64,000 nt of DNA from Alysiella crassa DSM 2578. Lineage in GTDB: Bacteria > Pseudomonadota > Gammaproteobacteria > Burkholderiales > Neisseriaceae. Both the position numbers and the translations under genes were made by a program. Positions 16,484 through 26,638 of the stretch are shown piece after piece; position 1 is the stretch's first letter; every line of letters begins with the position of its first letter. The notes under the pieces were generated by a model that saw only the letters and a program-made list of their open reading frames with translations, did no database searches and was not told the DNA's origin. The stretch is taken from assembly GCF_000745955.1 (NCBI RefSeq), contig NZ_JQKH01000007.1:1-64000 (forward strand), in the 5' to 3' direction.

Positions 16484-18262
16484 TTACAAAATTTCCGTAT
16501 TGCCGCGTAAGCAAGCACGGAAACCATCGCTATCATCTTGATTTCGCGCTGATTTGTGTGGCTGAATCACACGCAAAAACCACACAGGCATCATCGTGCC
16601 AAAGGTGTTAAAACGAATGCAATTGCCAGCCTCCCAACCACCCATGCCAAATGCTTGTTTGGGCAGCGTAAAATAGGGTTGGTCGGTGGCAGGATTGATG
16701 GGCGCAACGTCCGTGTTCACATCGTTGTCCCAAATCAAACCGAGATTTTCGCCGTACACTTCAATTTGCGTGGGGCTGCGAAACTCAATGCGCCAACGCT
16801 CCTCAATCGCACCATCACTTGTTAAAACAAGGGGATAGTCTTTCACATTCAATACGCCACGCGTGGGGTTACCGTTGCGAGCGTCTTCCCAAACACCGTG
16901 CCAGTTGATTTGCGTGAACGGCTCGGTAAACCGTGTTTGCAAATCGCCACCCACCACCGCGCTGGAAACATAAGTATTTTCAATTGGATAATCACGCGAA
17001 ATCGGGTCTTGCAATTTCAGGCTGCCTGAAATATCCGTCCCCACCACACGGTTGTCTTCCTCCCAAATCATCACGGCTTTGAGCGGCAGGGTGTAATCGC
17101 CCAAATCAAGCGGCGTATTCCATGTGATTGTAGAATTGTCTAAATTATCCAGATACTTGTCCGCCGAAACGTGTTTGCCGTCCGCGTCCAACACGCATAC
17201 ACGGTCGCAGTTTTCGCGTGGCAATTTGATGGTTTGACCAGCCGAATGCGTTGAACCCAAATCGTGAATTTTCGCATTAGAAATAATCACATAATCCCCA
17301 GCACGAAAAATCGGCACGCGCCCATCTGACGGCAGACGGGTCGGGTTAATCCCCAAACGCTCCGCCGAAAGCGGAATATGCGCTTGCGACACCGCGCTGT
17401 AGCGCACCGAAAGCGGCGAAATCGGCTTGTGCGTATCAAATTTGAAAAAGCCTGTTTCGTAATCTATTGTGCCGTCTAGTAATTTTTTACCATCGCTGCC
17501 CACTTCCGCGCTTTGGATTTTGCCGTCTGCGAGACTTTCGCCCACAATTTGCTTGCCGTCTATTTCCGCGTAAACGTAGAAACTGCGCGGTTTGATGGGC
17601 GCGGCGGCGGTGTGTCCCGTGAAGGTTTTGACACCGAAATCGCCTGTGGTGTAAATCCCTGCCAAAACCTTGATTTCAGGCAGCCTGTCGGGGGCGACTT
17701 CGTTTAAAATCACTTTACCTGACAAAGGGTTGAGTGTGCCAATGGCTTTGGCTTCGCCCGTGCGCACGTTCAAATCTTGATACAACACGCCATCGCGTTC
17801 AAACACTTCTTTGCCGCCCACTTCAAACAGCCATGAATTTAAAACCGCCGCTCGCGGATACGGCACATCTTGCAAAATATCAAAGATTTGTGAACCATTG
17901 TCCACATTGACCGACACACGGCGCGTGTCGGGCGAACTTATCCACGACACCTGTGCATTGGGCGGCGCAATCACGATGACATCGGTGGTGGTTTTCAGGC
18001 TGCCTGAAACCGATTCGTACACAGGCGCACCTTGTTGCAAGGCTTTTTGCGTGTATTCGGCGATGTTCAAACCATGTTTAAACGCTTGTTTAGGAATACG
18101 AATTTCGCCTGTTTCATAATTCACAGACGCACCTTCCACGCGAGAGCCGTTTTGCCACAAACCGCCGTTGCCATCATCGTGCAGTTTCACTTGCGCGGCG
18201 GAATAGGGATTGACCGCCACCGTTGTGCGGGCAGAAATGGCGGCTGATGCGATATTTGCCAT
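16484..18262 (-). CDS. Large phage tail protein with YETG repeats (592 aa)
   Basis: The protein begins MANIASAAISARTTVAVNPY and is beta-rich throughout. It contains ASVNYETGEIRI near the N-terminus and GTIDYETGFFKF in the middle, each following a short Gly/Asp/Asn-rich segment. The adjacent tail protein shares this motif (LSIDYATGVISG, GYVNYAAGVL), suggesting a repeated structural module. It lies between two other large tail proteins and is probably part of the tail tip. Family not named. Confidence 0.6.
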   Translation of the reverse strand: MANIASAAISARTTVAVNPYSAAQVKLHDDGNGGLWQNGSRVEGASVNYETGEIRIPKQAFKHGLNIAEYTQKALQQGAPVYESVSGSLKTTTDVIVIAPPNAQVSWISSPDTRRVSVNVDNGSQIFDILQDVPYPRAAVLNSWLFEVGGKEVFERDGVLYQDLNVRTGEAKAIGTLNPLSGKVILNEVAPDRLPEIKVLAGIYTTGDFGVKTFTGHTAAAPIKPRSFYVYAEIDGKQIVGESLADGKIQSAEVGSDGKKLLDGTIDYETGFFKFDTHKPISPLSVRYSAVSQAHIPLSAERLGINPTRLPSDGRVPIFRAGDYVIISNAKIHDLGSTHSAGQTIKLPRENCDRVCVLDADGKHVSADKYLDNLDNSTITWNTPLDLGDYTLPLKAVMIWEEDNRVVGTDISGSLKLQDPISRDYPIENTYVSSAVVGGDLQTRFTEPFTQINWHGVWEDARNGNPTRGVLNVKDYPLVLTSDGAIEERWRIEFRSPTQIEVYGENLGLIWDNDVNTDVAPINPATDQPYFTLPKQAFGMGGWEAGNCIRFNTFGTMMPVWFLRVIQPHKSARNQDDSDGFRACLRGNTEIL

Positions 18263-18284
18263 TGTTTTTCCTTATTTCAAACAA

Positions 18285-20099
18285 TTAGTTAGTCATCAAA
18301 GCGTGAACTTTTGGCGAAGATGGCGTGTTTTCAATCACTTGCGTACTGGTGCTGGTGCGCCGCGACAAGGGCAAAATCAGCGACAAACTGCCACGTTGAA
18401 TCGGTTTACCTGTGCGAATAATCATGGTGTCGCCGTCTTCCACCGCCAAAATCTGCGTGTTTGCCGCACTAATATATTGTTCCGCTTCCAATAAAATATC
18501 AGCAGCCTGAATATTTTTCGGGTATAGCACCCCAGCCGCGTAATTCACATAACCGCTTGCCGCGCCTGTTAATTCGCCGTTGCGGTCGTTGGCGGTTTGT
18601 TCACCATTTTGTTGCCATGTTAATTTAATGGTGTGCGGTTTCAGGTTTTGCAATGGCACTTTTGGCAGACTGAAAACCGTGTCCGCCACCTGCGGCGCAA
18701 CCGCCGAACCCACCGCCGAGCCATCAAAAGTGCGATAAAAATCAATCGGCGACCACGACACCACCAACTGACTGTCCTCATCAGGCAAAGCAGGCAGTGA
18801 AACAGTAACCGTCCCCGTCCGCGCCACCGCGCCGCGCACATTGCCCAAGCTGTCGCGCAATTTGCCATCGCCCACGTCATTTAAGTAATACCATGTTTTT
18901 TGAGACAAAAACGCCACCCGAACCGAACCGCTCGCAGGGCGCGGCGAAAGCGGCTGGGTAACAAATTCATTGCCCTGATTGGTCTGGTCAATCAAAATGC
19001 TGCCCGAGTAAACGTGATGTGAAAATTGGGCGGCGGGTATCGCGTAAATTTCGCCAACATATTGATTTTGCAGCCCTGAAATCACGCCAGTCGCGTAATC
19101 AATGCTCAAAACCGTGCCGTCTTTTTTCAGGCTGCCTGAACCATCGTCCACCCAGCCGTCCAGTTCAACCGAAGCTGGTAATACTGAACTATTTAAATAA
19201 ATTGAACCTGTTACGCTGCCATGCACACTTGCCACTTTGCGGCGTGGCGCGGTTTCAATCCAAATCGCTTTGCCGCCCGCAAAATCATCGGCGTGGATTT
19301 TTTCCACCACCGAAGTGGGGACAAGTTTTTCATATAACTTGCTGATTTTAATTTGCATATCGTCTTGATGGATGGGCGCAGTCAAGCCCGAAATGCCGTA
19401 ATATTTGCCGCTATCCGCCACCTGCGTTTCCAGCACAATCACATCAGCAGGCGTATTGGCGCGATTGGGGTACGCCACGCCCTCAAAATCCAGCTCCAGC
19501 GCGTCCTGAATTTCCAGTTTGACCCAGCGTTTTTGAAATTCGCCGCTTGTGTCGGTGTAGGTGCGAATTTCGCTGTCCACGTCCACCACGCGGAAATAGG
19601 CGAATGTTTTTTGTTTCTTTTCATCAAGATATTGCAAACAAAAACGTGAACCGACCACAGGCAGCGTGTCAGTCAAACCTTGAAAACAGGTAATAATGCG
19701 GCTGCCTTTCCATTGCGTATTCAATAAAATCAAGGTGCTACGACTGGCAGGCGTGGCGTAGGCTTCCACGCGAGCCATTGCCGATTTGCGTTCCTGACCG
19801 TAGTGGTCGGCGGCAAACATCAAAAAGCTGACAAATTCCGACTGTGGCGGCTCGGACACAATGACGTGTGCGCCCCACAATGCCGCCGCCATCGGCTTCA
19901 ACACGGCGCAGTAAACCAATCGGGCGTTCACTTGCCCGTTGCGTTTCGCCCAATCGGACACGGGCGGAAACAGCTCGTTGGGTTTGCCTGTGAGCGGTTG
20001 GCTGGTCATTTGACCGCCACCGTCTGTGGTGTCGGTGTTGCGCTGGGATTGGTAGAGGCGCAGGTCTTGTTGGGTTAAAGTGGTGTTGGGTCGGCTCAT
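18285..20099 (-). CDS. Large phage tail protein with YATG repeats (604 aa)
   Basis: The 604-residue protein starts MSRPNTTLTQQDLRLYQSQ. It has a conserved-looking N-terminal domain (WAKRNGQVNARLVYCAVLKP) and downstream repeats LSIDYATGVISG and GYVNYAAGVLYP like those of its neighbour. It follows the 133-residue gene 20162-20563 and precedes the 592-residue protein, 22 bp away. Function is inferred to be tail-tip structure from position and size. Confidence 0.6.
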   Translation of the reverse strand: MSRPNTTLTQQDLRLYQSQRNTDTTDGGGQMTSQPLTGKPNELFPPVSDWAKRNGQVNARLVYCAVLKPMAAALWGAHVIVSEPPQSEFVSFLMFAADHYGQERKSAMARVEAYATPASRSTLILLNTQWKGSRIITCFQGLTDTLPVVGSRFCLQYLDEKKQKTFAYFRVVDVDSEIRTYTDTSGEFQKRWVKLEIQDALELDFEGVAYPNRANTPADVIVLETQVADSGKYYGISGLTAPIHQDDMQIKISKLYEKLVPTSVVEKIHADDFAGGKAIWIETAPRRKVASVHGSVTGSIYLNSSVLPASVELDGWVDDGSGSLKKDGTVLSIDYATGVISGLQNQYVGEIYAIPAAQFSHHVYSGSILIDQTNQGNEFVTQPLSPRPASGSVRVAFLSQKTWYYLNDVGDGKLRDSLGNVRGAVARTGTVTVSLPALPDEDSQLVVSWSPIDFYRTFDGSAVGSAVAPQVADTVFSLPKVPLQNLKPHTIKLTWQQNGEQTANDRNGELTGAASGYVNYAAGVLYPKNIQAADILLEAEQYISAANTQILAVEDGDTMIIRTGKPIQRGSLSLILPLSRRTSTSTQVIENTPSSPKVHALMTN

Positions 20100-20161
20100 G
20101 TTTTAAACCTTGTTTAAATGCTGTTTAAATCGTGTTTAAAAAATTTCAGGCTGCCTGAAAT

Positions 20162-20563
20162 TTAAATCGTGATGAATTTAATGGTGGCGGTGTACCGTTC
20201 GTCCGCCAACTCGGGCGTGGAAAAACGCACGGGTTCGGCTTTGAGTGGCGTGTCGTGCAGCGCAAAAATCACGTTAAACTCGCGCCCATCGTAATGCGTA
20301 TAAAGCAGTTTTAATTCAGGCACATCTGTCCATTCGCGCAATGTTTGAATGGTGGCGAGCGGCAACCAAACATAATCATCGGCGGACAAGGTAATCGGGC
20401 GACCTGCTTGTTTCACACCCTGTTGGATAATTTGGCTGCCTGAAAGCGTGCGTTGCGGCGTGGTTTGCGCGACTGCGTGCCAATCGTGTTCATCTATCCA
20501 GCGTAAATCTTCAGGAAACTCAATCACTTCTTGTGTGTCTAATCGGGTTAATTTCAAATTCAT
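20162..20563 (-). CDS. Phage tail protein, unknown (133 aa)
   Basis: The protein starts MNLKLTRLDTQEVIEFPEDL and contains a compact beta-rich fold (ITLSADDYVWLPLATIQTLR). It sits immediately after the tape-measure gene, where distal-tail or tail-completion proteins are usually encoded. A DUS precedes the start. Function inferred from position only. Confidence 0.6.
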   Translation of the reverse strand: MNLKLTRLDTQEVIEFPEDLRWIDEHDWHAVAQTTPQRTLSGSQIIQQGVKQAGRPITLSADDYVWLPLATIQTLREWTDVPELKLLYTHYDGREFNVIFALHDTPLKAEPVRFSTPELADERYTATIKFITI

Positions 20564-20597
20564 AAAAACCTTTCAGGCTGCCTGAAATTCAAAAAAA

Positions 20598-23500
20598 TCA
20601 ATTTTGCATGGCAATGGCATCGCGCAATTGCTGCTCAAATTGCTTCACGGCTTGATGGGCAACTTGCTGATTTTGCGCGGAAATCAAGTCCGCCAAATGA
20701 TTGACATTGGTCTCAACACGCACATCGGGCGTGGGCAATGTGGTGGACGTTTCGCGTTGAGCAGCTTCCATGCGCTCGCGTTCGCGCTGTTCGGCTTCAC
20801 GGCGTTTGCGCTCTTCAAAAGCGCGTTGGCTGGCGGTAATCGCCGCTTCATAATCCGCGCTGGCTTCACGATTGCCTGTTTTTTGGGCAGCTTGCTGTTT
20901 TTTACGCAACTCATTGATTTTACGTTGCTGTTCTAAACGCGCCACTTCATCATCACGCCCTTGCGCCGAAAGCAATTCTTTTTCGGCTTCGGCACGGGCA
21001 TTTTTGGCTTCTTCGGCGAGTTGAGCCATTTTTTGCCGTGCTTTATCAATGGCTTGGTGTAAATTATTCAGCGTGGTTTTATCCAATGCTTTCACATTGC
21101 CCGAAGCCATCATCGTGGCTTTACTCAACCATTGTGCAATGTCGCCACCGCGTTCGGTTTCTTGATTTAAGCCATTGATTGTTTTATGGACATTGATATG
21201 AAAATCTTGCCAATGGCGTATGGTGTCCGACCACAATGCCGTGCCTAATCGCGCATATCCGCCCGTTTGTTTCAGCGAATAATGGACTTTTTGCCCCAAT
21301 TCGCTTAACGCCTTGCCTTGTGAAACAATGGCTTGGGTGTTTTTTTGGGTTTCGCTGCTCACTTGGCTTTGGGCTTGAGCGGATTGGGTCGCGGCGGTGG
21401 CGACTTGATTGTGCGCGGCAACTTGCGTTTGGGCAGCTTGAACGGTTTGCGCGGCAGCCTGTAAATTGGCTTTGCCTGTTTCGTCAATGACGATTTTGTA
21501 ATTGTAGGCAGCAGCTTGACTTTGCACCCATGCCATTGCGCTTTGGTCGCCACTTGTCAAGGCAGCCTGTGCTACGCTTTGAAATACACGATTTAATTCC
21601 GCTTCAGTGGTTAAACCGCTTTGTTTAATCTTTTCAAAATCTTGGATTTGCTGTGTAGCGGCTTGCGACAAGGCTTCACGGGTTTTAACGCCCAATCGGT
21701 CAAACGCAGCAGCAGTCGGGTCTAGCGCACTTTTTAATTCTTGTACTTTTGCCCGCGCCTGTTCCAATGCTTGTGCGCTGGCTTGACCACTGCGTTCAAT
21801 GGTTTGCAGGGCAACTTCGGCTTGGCGCAATTGCAATTCGGTTGTGGTTTGGCTTACCACCCCCAATTGTTTAAATGCGGCTGCTACTGGACTGGTGGAT
21901 TCGGTGATTTCTGCCATGCGAATATCTGCTGCTAATAGCGCATTTTCCCATTCCAAAACAGACAATTTGCCTGTTTCGCCCAATGATTTAATTTGATTTT
22001 TAAGCGCATCAATATCGGCTTGGGTTTGGGCGTTTTCGGTTAATTTGGCAAAACTTTGTTGCAAAATCACGCCAACATTCATGCCTTGCTCTGCCAAACC
22101 ATCCAATTGCGAGCGAATTGCCGAAAATTTCATCAAGGCAGCCTGAAATTCAGGACTTGAACCACTTAATGCAGTCGTTAAACTAATACCCAAAGAATCT
22201 GCTGCCATTTGTGCCTCGCCCAAAGGCTTGCTGATTGCCGATAAATTCAACCCTGCGCTGGTCGCTGATGCAGCAATAAAATGAATTTGATCTGCGGTCA
22301 AACCTGCCTGTGTGCCTGCTTCTGTCAAACTTTGTTTCAGTGCAGACATGGCTTGGGGCGTATCCATTTTGCTGACAGCAGCCTGAAACAGTGTCGCCAT
22401 GCTTTGGGCATCATGACCAAAGGCTTGTGCTGCCAATTTAAAATTGTCCAACGATGATTGGGCAGATTGGCTTATCCCTGTCGCCATTTGTTCTGCAGTC
22501 AAGCCTAAATCTTCAAGGGCTTGACGATTTTTAGCGAGTGGCGATACATCAGAAATTTGCGTGTTGAGTTTGCCCAATTCAGCGCGTGTTTTGCCAATTT
22601 GGGTTTCAAGCTGTTTTTTCTGCTCACTCATTCGCCGATACATTTCGGTATTGGCTTCGCCCGAATTTTCCAGTTGGCGTAAAGTAGCTTCGGTGGCATT
22701 GATTTGTTTTTGTTGTTGGCGATATTGGGCTGTGAGTTGCCCAATGTGTTGGGTTTGTTCTGCGGCAGCTTTTTTCTGTGCTTCGCTGCGTTCCGTTGTG
22801 GCACGCTTTGCGCTGGCTTCCAAGCGTTTTTGTTCTGCAAGCAATTCTCTTGTGGTCTGAAAATGCTTTTTGACATCCGACAATGAGCGTTCAGTAAACG
22901 GATTGATTGCATCCAGATAAGCGAGACCTTTGGCTGCATAATCCCCCAAATCGCGTAAACTGGTAAATTGTTCACGCAATACCGTCCCCACACCATAGCC
23001 TGCTTCTGCCGCCACCCACAACGCCCCAAAACCTTGTGCAGCTTGCCCCAATTTTGAACCCAAATCTTTGAGTGCATGGGTATTGGCTGTAATGTGTTTC
23101 ACACCATGCACATTGGCAATTTGAATGCTGCTGCCCAATGTTTGCGCGGCTGCAGCCGTTGACAAAATGGAAGTCTTTAATTGTTTGACCCCCACATCGG
23201 CTTTTAAAATGCTGGCTGCGCCCTGTACACCTGCCAAACGCATCGCACCACCCAAAGCAGATGCCCCCACTTTTGCCCCCAAAAACAGCACCGCAAATTG
23301 GCTTAACACAGGAAAAGATTCGGATACACTTTGCACTGCTTGTGCCACACCACCTAAAGCATTTGCCGATGCCTGAACCACTGGTAACAAAGCATTGCCC
23401 AATTCAATGGCGGTATTGGCAATTTGTGATTTGGCAATATCCATTTTGCCTTTGGTGGTTTCCAAAGCTGCGCCTGCTTCTTTTTGCATCGCGCCAAAGG

Positions 23501-25061
23501 TTTGGGTGCGGTCGGCGGCATTGGCTAATGCCTTTTCGTAGGTGTCCAATCCCCCCACCAACAAAGCCAAATCATCAGAATATTCTGCGCCAAACATTTT
23601 GGACAACACAATACTGCGTGATTTTTCATCTAATTTTTCAATACGCTGTAAAAAATCAGTTAAGGCAGCCTGTGGATTCGCCACAATATTGTCCGCCATT
23701 TCTTGAGCAGATAAACCGATGTCTTTTAAACTGTTTTTAAATTCGGCAGATTGTTCGGTGGCAGTTTGTAATTTACTTAAAAGCGCGTTGATGGCAGTAC
23801 CAGCTTCTTCGGGCGATTTGCCTAAACTCACAAAGGCTGCTGCCAACGCTGCGGCTTCTTCTTTGGCTAATTTGAATTGTTTGGCATTGCCGCCAATTCG
23901 CATCAATACATTGCCAATTTCACGTTCTTTGGCAGCCGTTGTGTTGCCCAAAGTATTGATGGCATCGCCCAATTCCGCAATTTCATTGATGCTCAAACCA
24001 AACACATTGGCAATTTTGGCAGACATATCGCCTGCTTCTTCTGCTGTTATGTCAAAGGCTTTTGCCATTTGCGCGGTGGTTTTGGTGTATTCAGGCAGCT
24101 TATCAAAGGCAATACCCATTTGCCCACCTGCTGCTGCAATACCTGCCAACTCATCAGGCAAAATACCCAACTCACCAGCCAAATTTTTAATTTCATTGGA
24201 CAAAGTTTGCAATTGTTCAGGCGTGGCATCGGTAACTTTTTTCACTTTTGCCATTGCGCTTTCAAATTCAATGGCTTCTTTTGCCAAATAAGTCAGACCT
24301 GCAGCACGGCTGACCACACCTTGAAATTCATCTGCCACATCACGCAAGGTAGGGCGCAAATCCGACAATGATTTTTCCAAACGGTAAATTTTGTCGCGTT
24401 GCAATTCAGCCGCACGCGCCAATTCGCTGTGGCTCAATGTGCCACTGTTTTTTAAATTGGCATAAGCCTTTCTGATGTCTTCAATTTCTTTATGAATGGC
24501 ATCATCAACATCCAAACCCAATACCGTCTTGGATTGAGCGATTTGTTTCAACTGATTGGCTTGTTGGTTTAATTCGCCCAATTTGGCTTTGGCTTGATTG
24601 GCTTGACTGGCAAAGGCTTTTTGCTGATTTGCCAAATCTTGCGTGGCAATGCCCGCTTGTTGTAAGGTTTGTTGGGTTTCAGTAACACGTTGGCGCAAAG
24701 TGGCTAAATTTTGTTCCAGCACTTTGACATCTTTGGCTTGGCGCACATAAACCATTCTGGCATCATCATTATTTTTATCTGCCAACCACATTTGTTTTAA
24801 TCTTGCAGCTTCTTCTCGGGCAGCCTGAATTTGCGCGGGCAATGCCCCAATGTGTTTATGCAAATCTTGATAATATTGAATGAGCTGTTGATTGGATTGG
24901 GCATTTTGCCATTCTTGTGCCAATCTTTGCGCTTCACGGCTCAATTGACTGGTTTCACCTGATGCCTGATTGATATTGTCAATGAGCTGTTCAATCTGCT
25001 CACCACCTGCCACTTGAGCCACAATCTGAATGCCTGTTTTAATGGTGTTATCCGACATCAA
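20598..25061 (-). CDS. Phage tail tape measure protein, TP901 family
   Basis: At 1487 residues this is the largest gene of the prophage. An N-terminal coiled-coil (about 1-250) is followed by the TP901 core with FESAMAKVKKVTDATPEQL, IAAAGGQMGIAFDKLPEYTK and EEAGTAINALLSKLQ (about 265-445). There are hydrophobic Ala/Gly segments near 560-620, and a long C-terminal coiled-coil rich in Gln, Ala and Glu. Tape measures set tail length and help DNA passage; by the usual 1.5 A per residue the tail would be about 0.2 micrometres long. The ATG at 25061 is also the second codon of an ATG-ATG pair. The two frameshifted tail-assembly chaperones normally just upstream are not seen. Confidence 0.9.
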   Translation of the reverse strand: MMSDNTIKTGIQIVAQVAGGEQIEQLIDNINQASGETSQLSREAQRLAQEWQNAQSNQQLIQYYQDLHKHIGALPAQIQAAREEAARLKQMWLADKNNDDARMVYVRQAKDVKVLEQNLATLRQRVTETQQTLQQAGIATQDLANQQKAFASQANQAKAKLGELNQQANQLKQIAQSKTVLGLDVDDAIHKEIEDIRKAYANLKNSGTLSHSELARAAELQRDKIYRLEKSLSDLRPTLRDVADEFQGVVSRAAGLTYLAKEAIEFESAMAKVKKVTDATPEQLQTLSNEIKNLAGELGILPDELAGIAAAGGQMGIAFDKLPEYTKTTAQMAKAFDITAEEAGDMSAKIANVFGLSINEIAELGDAINTLGNTTAAKEREIGNVLMRIGGNAKQFKLAKEEAAALAAAFVSLGKSPEEAGTAINALLSKLQTATEQSAEFKNSLKDIGLSAQEMADNIVANPQAALTDFLQRIEKLDEKSRSIVLSKMFGAEYSDDLALLVGGLDTYEKALANAADRTQTFGAMQKEAGAALETTKGKMDIAKSQIANTAIELGNALLPVVQASANALGGVAQAVQSVSESFPVLSQFAVLFLGAKVGASALGGAMRLAGVQGAASILKADVGVKQLKTSILSTAAAAQTLGSSIQIANVHGVKHITANTHALKDLGSKLGQAAQGFGALWVAAEAGYGVGTVLREQFTSLRDLGDYAAKGLAYLDAINPFTERSLSDVKKHFQTTRELLAEQKRLEASAKRATTERSEAQKKAAAEQTQHIGQLTAQYRQQQKQINATEATLRQLENSGEANTEMYRRMSEQKKQLETQIGKTRAELGKLNTQISDVSPLAKNRQALEDLGLTAEQMATGISQSAQSSLDNFKLAAQAFGHDAQSMATLFQAAVSKMDTPQAMSALKQSLTEAGTQAGLTADQIHFIAASATSAGLNLSAISKPLGEAQMAADSLGISLTTALSGSSPEFQAALMKFSAIRSQLDGLAEQGMNVGVILQQSFAKLTENAQTQADIDALKNQIKSLGETGKLSVLEWENALLAADIRMAEITESTSPVAAAFKQLGVVSQTTTELQLRQAEVALQTIERSGQASAQALEQARAKVQELKSALDPTAAAFDRLGVKTREALSQAATQQIQDFEKIKQSGLTTEAELNRVFQSVAQAALTSGDQSAMAWVQSQAAAYNYKIVIDETGKANLQAAAQTVQAAQTQVAAHNQVATAATQSAQAQSQVSSETQKNTQAIVSQGKALSELGQKVHYSLKQTGGYARLGTALWSDTIRHWQDFHINVHKTINGLNQETERGGDIAQWLSKATMMASGNVKALDKTTLNNLHQAIDKARQKMAQLAEEAKNARAEAEKELLSAQGRDDEVARLEQQRKINELRKKQQAAQKTGNREASADYEAAITASQRAFEERKRREAEQRERERMEAAQRETSTTLPTPDVRVETNVNHLADLISAQNQQVAHQAVKQFEQQLRDAIAMQN

Positions 25062-25122
25062 AACTTCCTTTTTATTGAAAACCGTTTTAAAATAGCCAAA
25101 GTATCACAAGGAGAAACAAATT

Positions 25123-25320
25123 ATGATGAGTATCATTGGCTTATTGTTTTTTGCGTGCTTGATTTACTGGGCGTGGACAACGCCACGTTCTCGTTTGTCT
25201 TTTGTCAATCAAGATGAAGAACAGCCCACACCATTTTGGCTCAAAGGGCTACAATATTTGGGCTTGATTGCATTAGGCTTTTTGCTTTGGGCGGTTTACA
25301 TCACGTTTAAATATGCTTAA
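25123..25320 (+). CDS. Small membrane protein, antisense to the tail operon (moron candidate)
   Basis: The 65-residue protein has two membrane segments (IIGLLFFACLIYWAW, about 4-18, and YLGLIALGFLLWAVYITFKY, about 45-64). AAGGAG lies 8-9 bases before the ATG pair, a better ribosome-binding site than most neighbours. It is the only plus-strand gene in the 13.1-30 kb block and sits between tail tube and tape measure. Small two-helix prophage proteins in such places often act in superinfection exclusion; that is a guess here. Confidence 0.65.
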   Translation: MMSIIGLLFFACLIYWAWTTPRSRLSFVNQDEEQPTPFWLKGLQYLGLIALGFLLWAVYITFKYA

Positions 25321-25400
25321 ATGCGATTGTCTGTTAAATCCCATTTAAAACTGCCTGAAAACGTTTTATTCACGCCTTCAGGCAGCCTGAACGCCCAAAA

Positions 25401-26165
25401 TTAAGCGTTAAACTCTTCATAAATGTAAGGCACTTTGTAGCCATCTGCCAAAACCAAAGTCCCACCAAATTCCGCTTTGGCAAAATCATCACCCAACCAG
25501 TCAATCTCGCTCGTTGGTGCAATAACCATGCTCGGAATGTGCAAGATAAAGTTTTTTTGGCTCGCTTGGTTGAAACCGTCTAACCAAATTTCCAAGTCAT
25601 AATCGCTTTCGGTGCTGGCTTCAATACGAATACCACCGCCCGCTTTGGTTTTGTAAGACACCTCAATCGCTGAACTGGCGTTTACGTTTTCGCAGCTTTC
25701 TTTAATGCGAATCCAGCCCAAAGTTTCATTGATTTCAAAGTCTTCTTTTTCAACAGGTTGAGATGTATCGTTTTTCACACTGACCGTGCTGGCATCAATA
25801 TTGCGATGTACCAAACTCAACCACACGCCTTTTTGATTCACTTCCACCACTTCATCGGTAATCGTTTCCGATTCTTTTTTCAGTTCAACCGATTTACCCA
25901 ACAAAGCCATGCCCAAAGTCAATTTATTGAACGTATCCGATGCAACTTTGACTTCGCTGGCTTGTTTAATTGTGATACTGTCCAGCGCATTGCCAGCGGT
26001 TTCTTTTTGACGTGAAGTGCGTGTTTTGGTTTCAGATTTAGCGGAAATTTGCAGTTGCACCATATTGCCTACATTTTCGCGCTGACTGCCTGAAACACGG
26101 CGGTTGCGTGCATACGCCGTGCCAACCAGCAGCAAACCATTGTCATTGTCTTGTTGAATAGCCAT
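25401..26165 (-). CDS. Major tail (tube) protein
   Basis: The 254-residue protein is beta-rich: DNGLLLVGTAYARNRRVSG, LGKSVELKKESETITDEVVE, and a C-terminal block IVAPTSEIDWLGDDFAKAEF-like sequence ending YKVPYIYEEF. Its place, after the tail-terminator gene and before the tape measure, is that of the tail tube in siphophages. No sheath gene accompanies it. Identity rests on position and composition more than on a recognised motif. Confidence 0.65.
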   Translation of the reverse strand: MAIQQDNDNGLLLVGTAYARNRRVSGSQRENVGNMVQLQISAKSETKTRTSRQKETAGNALDSITIKQASEVKVASDTFNKLTLGMALLGKSVELKKESETITDEVVEVNQKGVWLSLVHRNIDASTVSVKNDTSQPVEKEDFEINETLGWIRIKESCENVNASSAIEVSYKTKAGGGIRIEASTESDYDLEIWLDGFNQASQKNFILHIPSMVIAPTSEIDWLGDDFAKAEFGGTLVLADGYKVPYIYEEFNA

Positions 26166-26170
26166 AAATG

Positions 26171-26638
26171 CTAATCTCCTGAATAATTTGATAAAATTTC
26201 CGTTTCAAAACGAAGTGGATACAGCGCGAAATTGTCAAAATAAATCGGCTCTAATGCTTGCACTTCGTCAAACGGTTGTGTGGTTATGGGCAGCTTTTTG
26301 TCGTTTACAGGCTGCCAGCCCTGCAATTTCGCGCAAATCGCATACAGCAATTCGCCCACCGCTTCGTCTTCATGCGGCACATCTTCCGCGCCGTAAAATT
26401 GTTTTGCCAAAATCACGCTGAAACTCAAACGCTTTTTCTTTTGTTTCAATCGGCTATTTGAACTTGTAAGCGGTTGTGAACCGTCAAACACCACATAAAC
26501 CGTGCCGTCCAACGGCTGAATTTCACGCTCGCCCGTCAATTGCGCCAATTCTTGAACACCTTGAACGTGGGCAATTTCGGGCATTTCAGCCAGCCTGTTT
26601 TTCAAAATGGGCAAAATCATCAATAAATTGGGTTTCAT
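26171..26638 (-). CDS. Mu gp37-like tail terminator protein
   Basis: The 155-residue protein (MKPNLLMILPILKNRLAEMP) is similar in size and layout to the DUF1834/Mu gp37 family, with YVVFDGSQPLTSSNSR and YFDNFALYPLRFETEIL near the end. Its ATG (26638) overlaps the preceding gene's stop in ATGA; an in-frame start four codons upstream is less likely. The family is thought to cap the tail or serve in head-tail joining. Confidence 0.65.
   Translation of the reverse strand: MKPNLLMILPILKNRLAEMPEIAHVQGVQELAQLTGEREIQPLDGTVYVVFDGSQPLTSSNSRLKQKKKRLSFSVILAKQFYGAEDVPHEDEAVGELLYAICAKLQGWQPVNDKKLPITTQPFDEVQALEPIYFDNFALYPLRFETEILSNYSGD

Noticed and set aside
23261-24371. Several plus-strand ORFs of 100-190 codons opposite the tape-measure gene
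   Set aside because: They are frame shadows of a long Ala/Gln-rich coding sequence; none has a good start signal.
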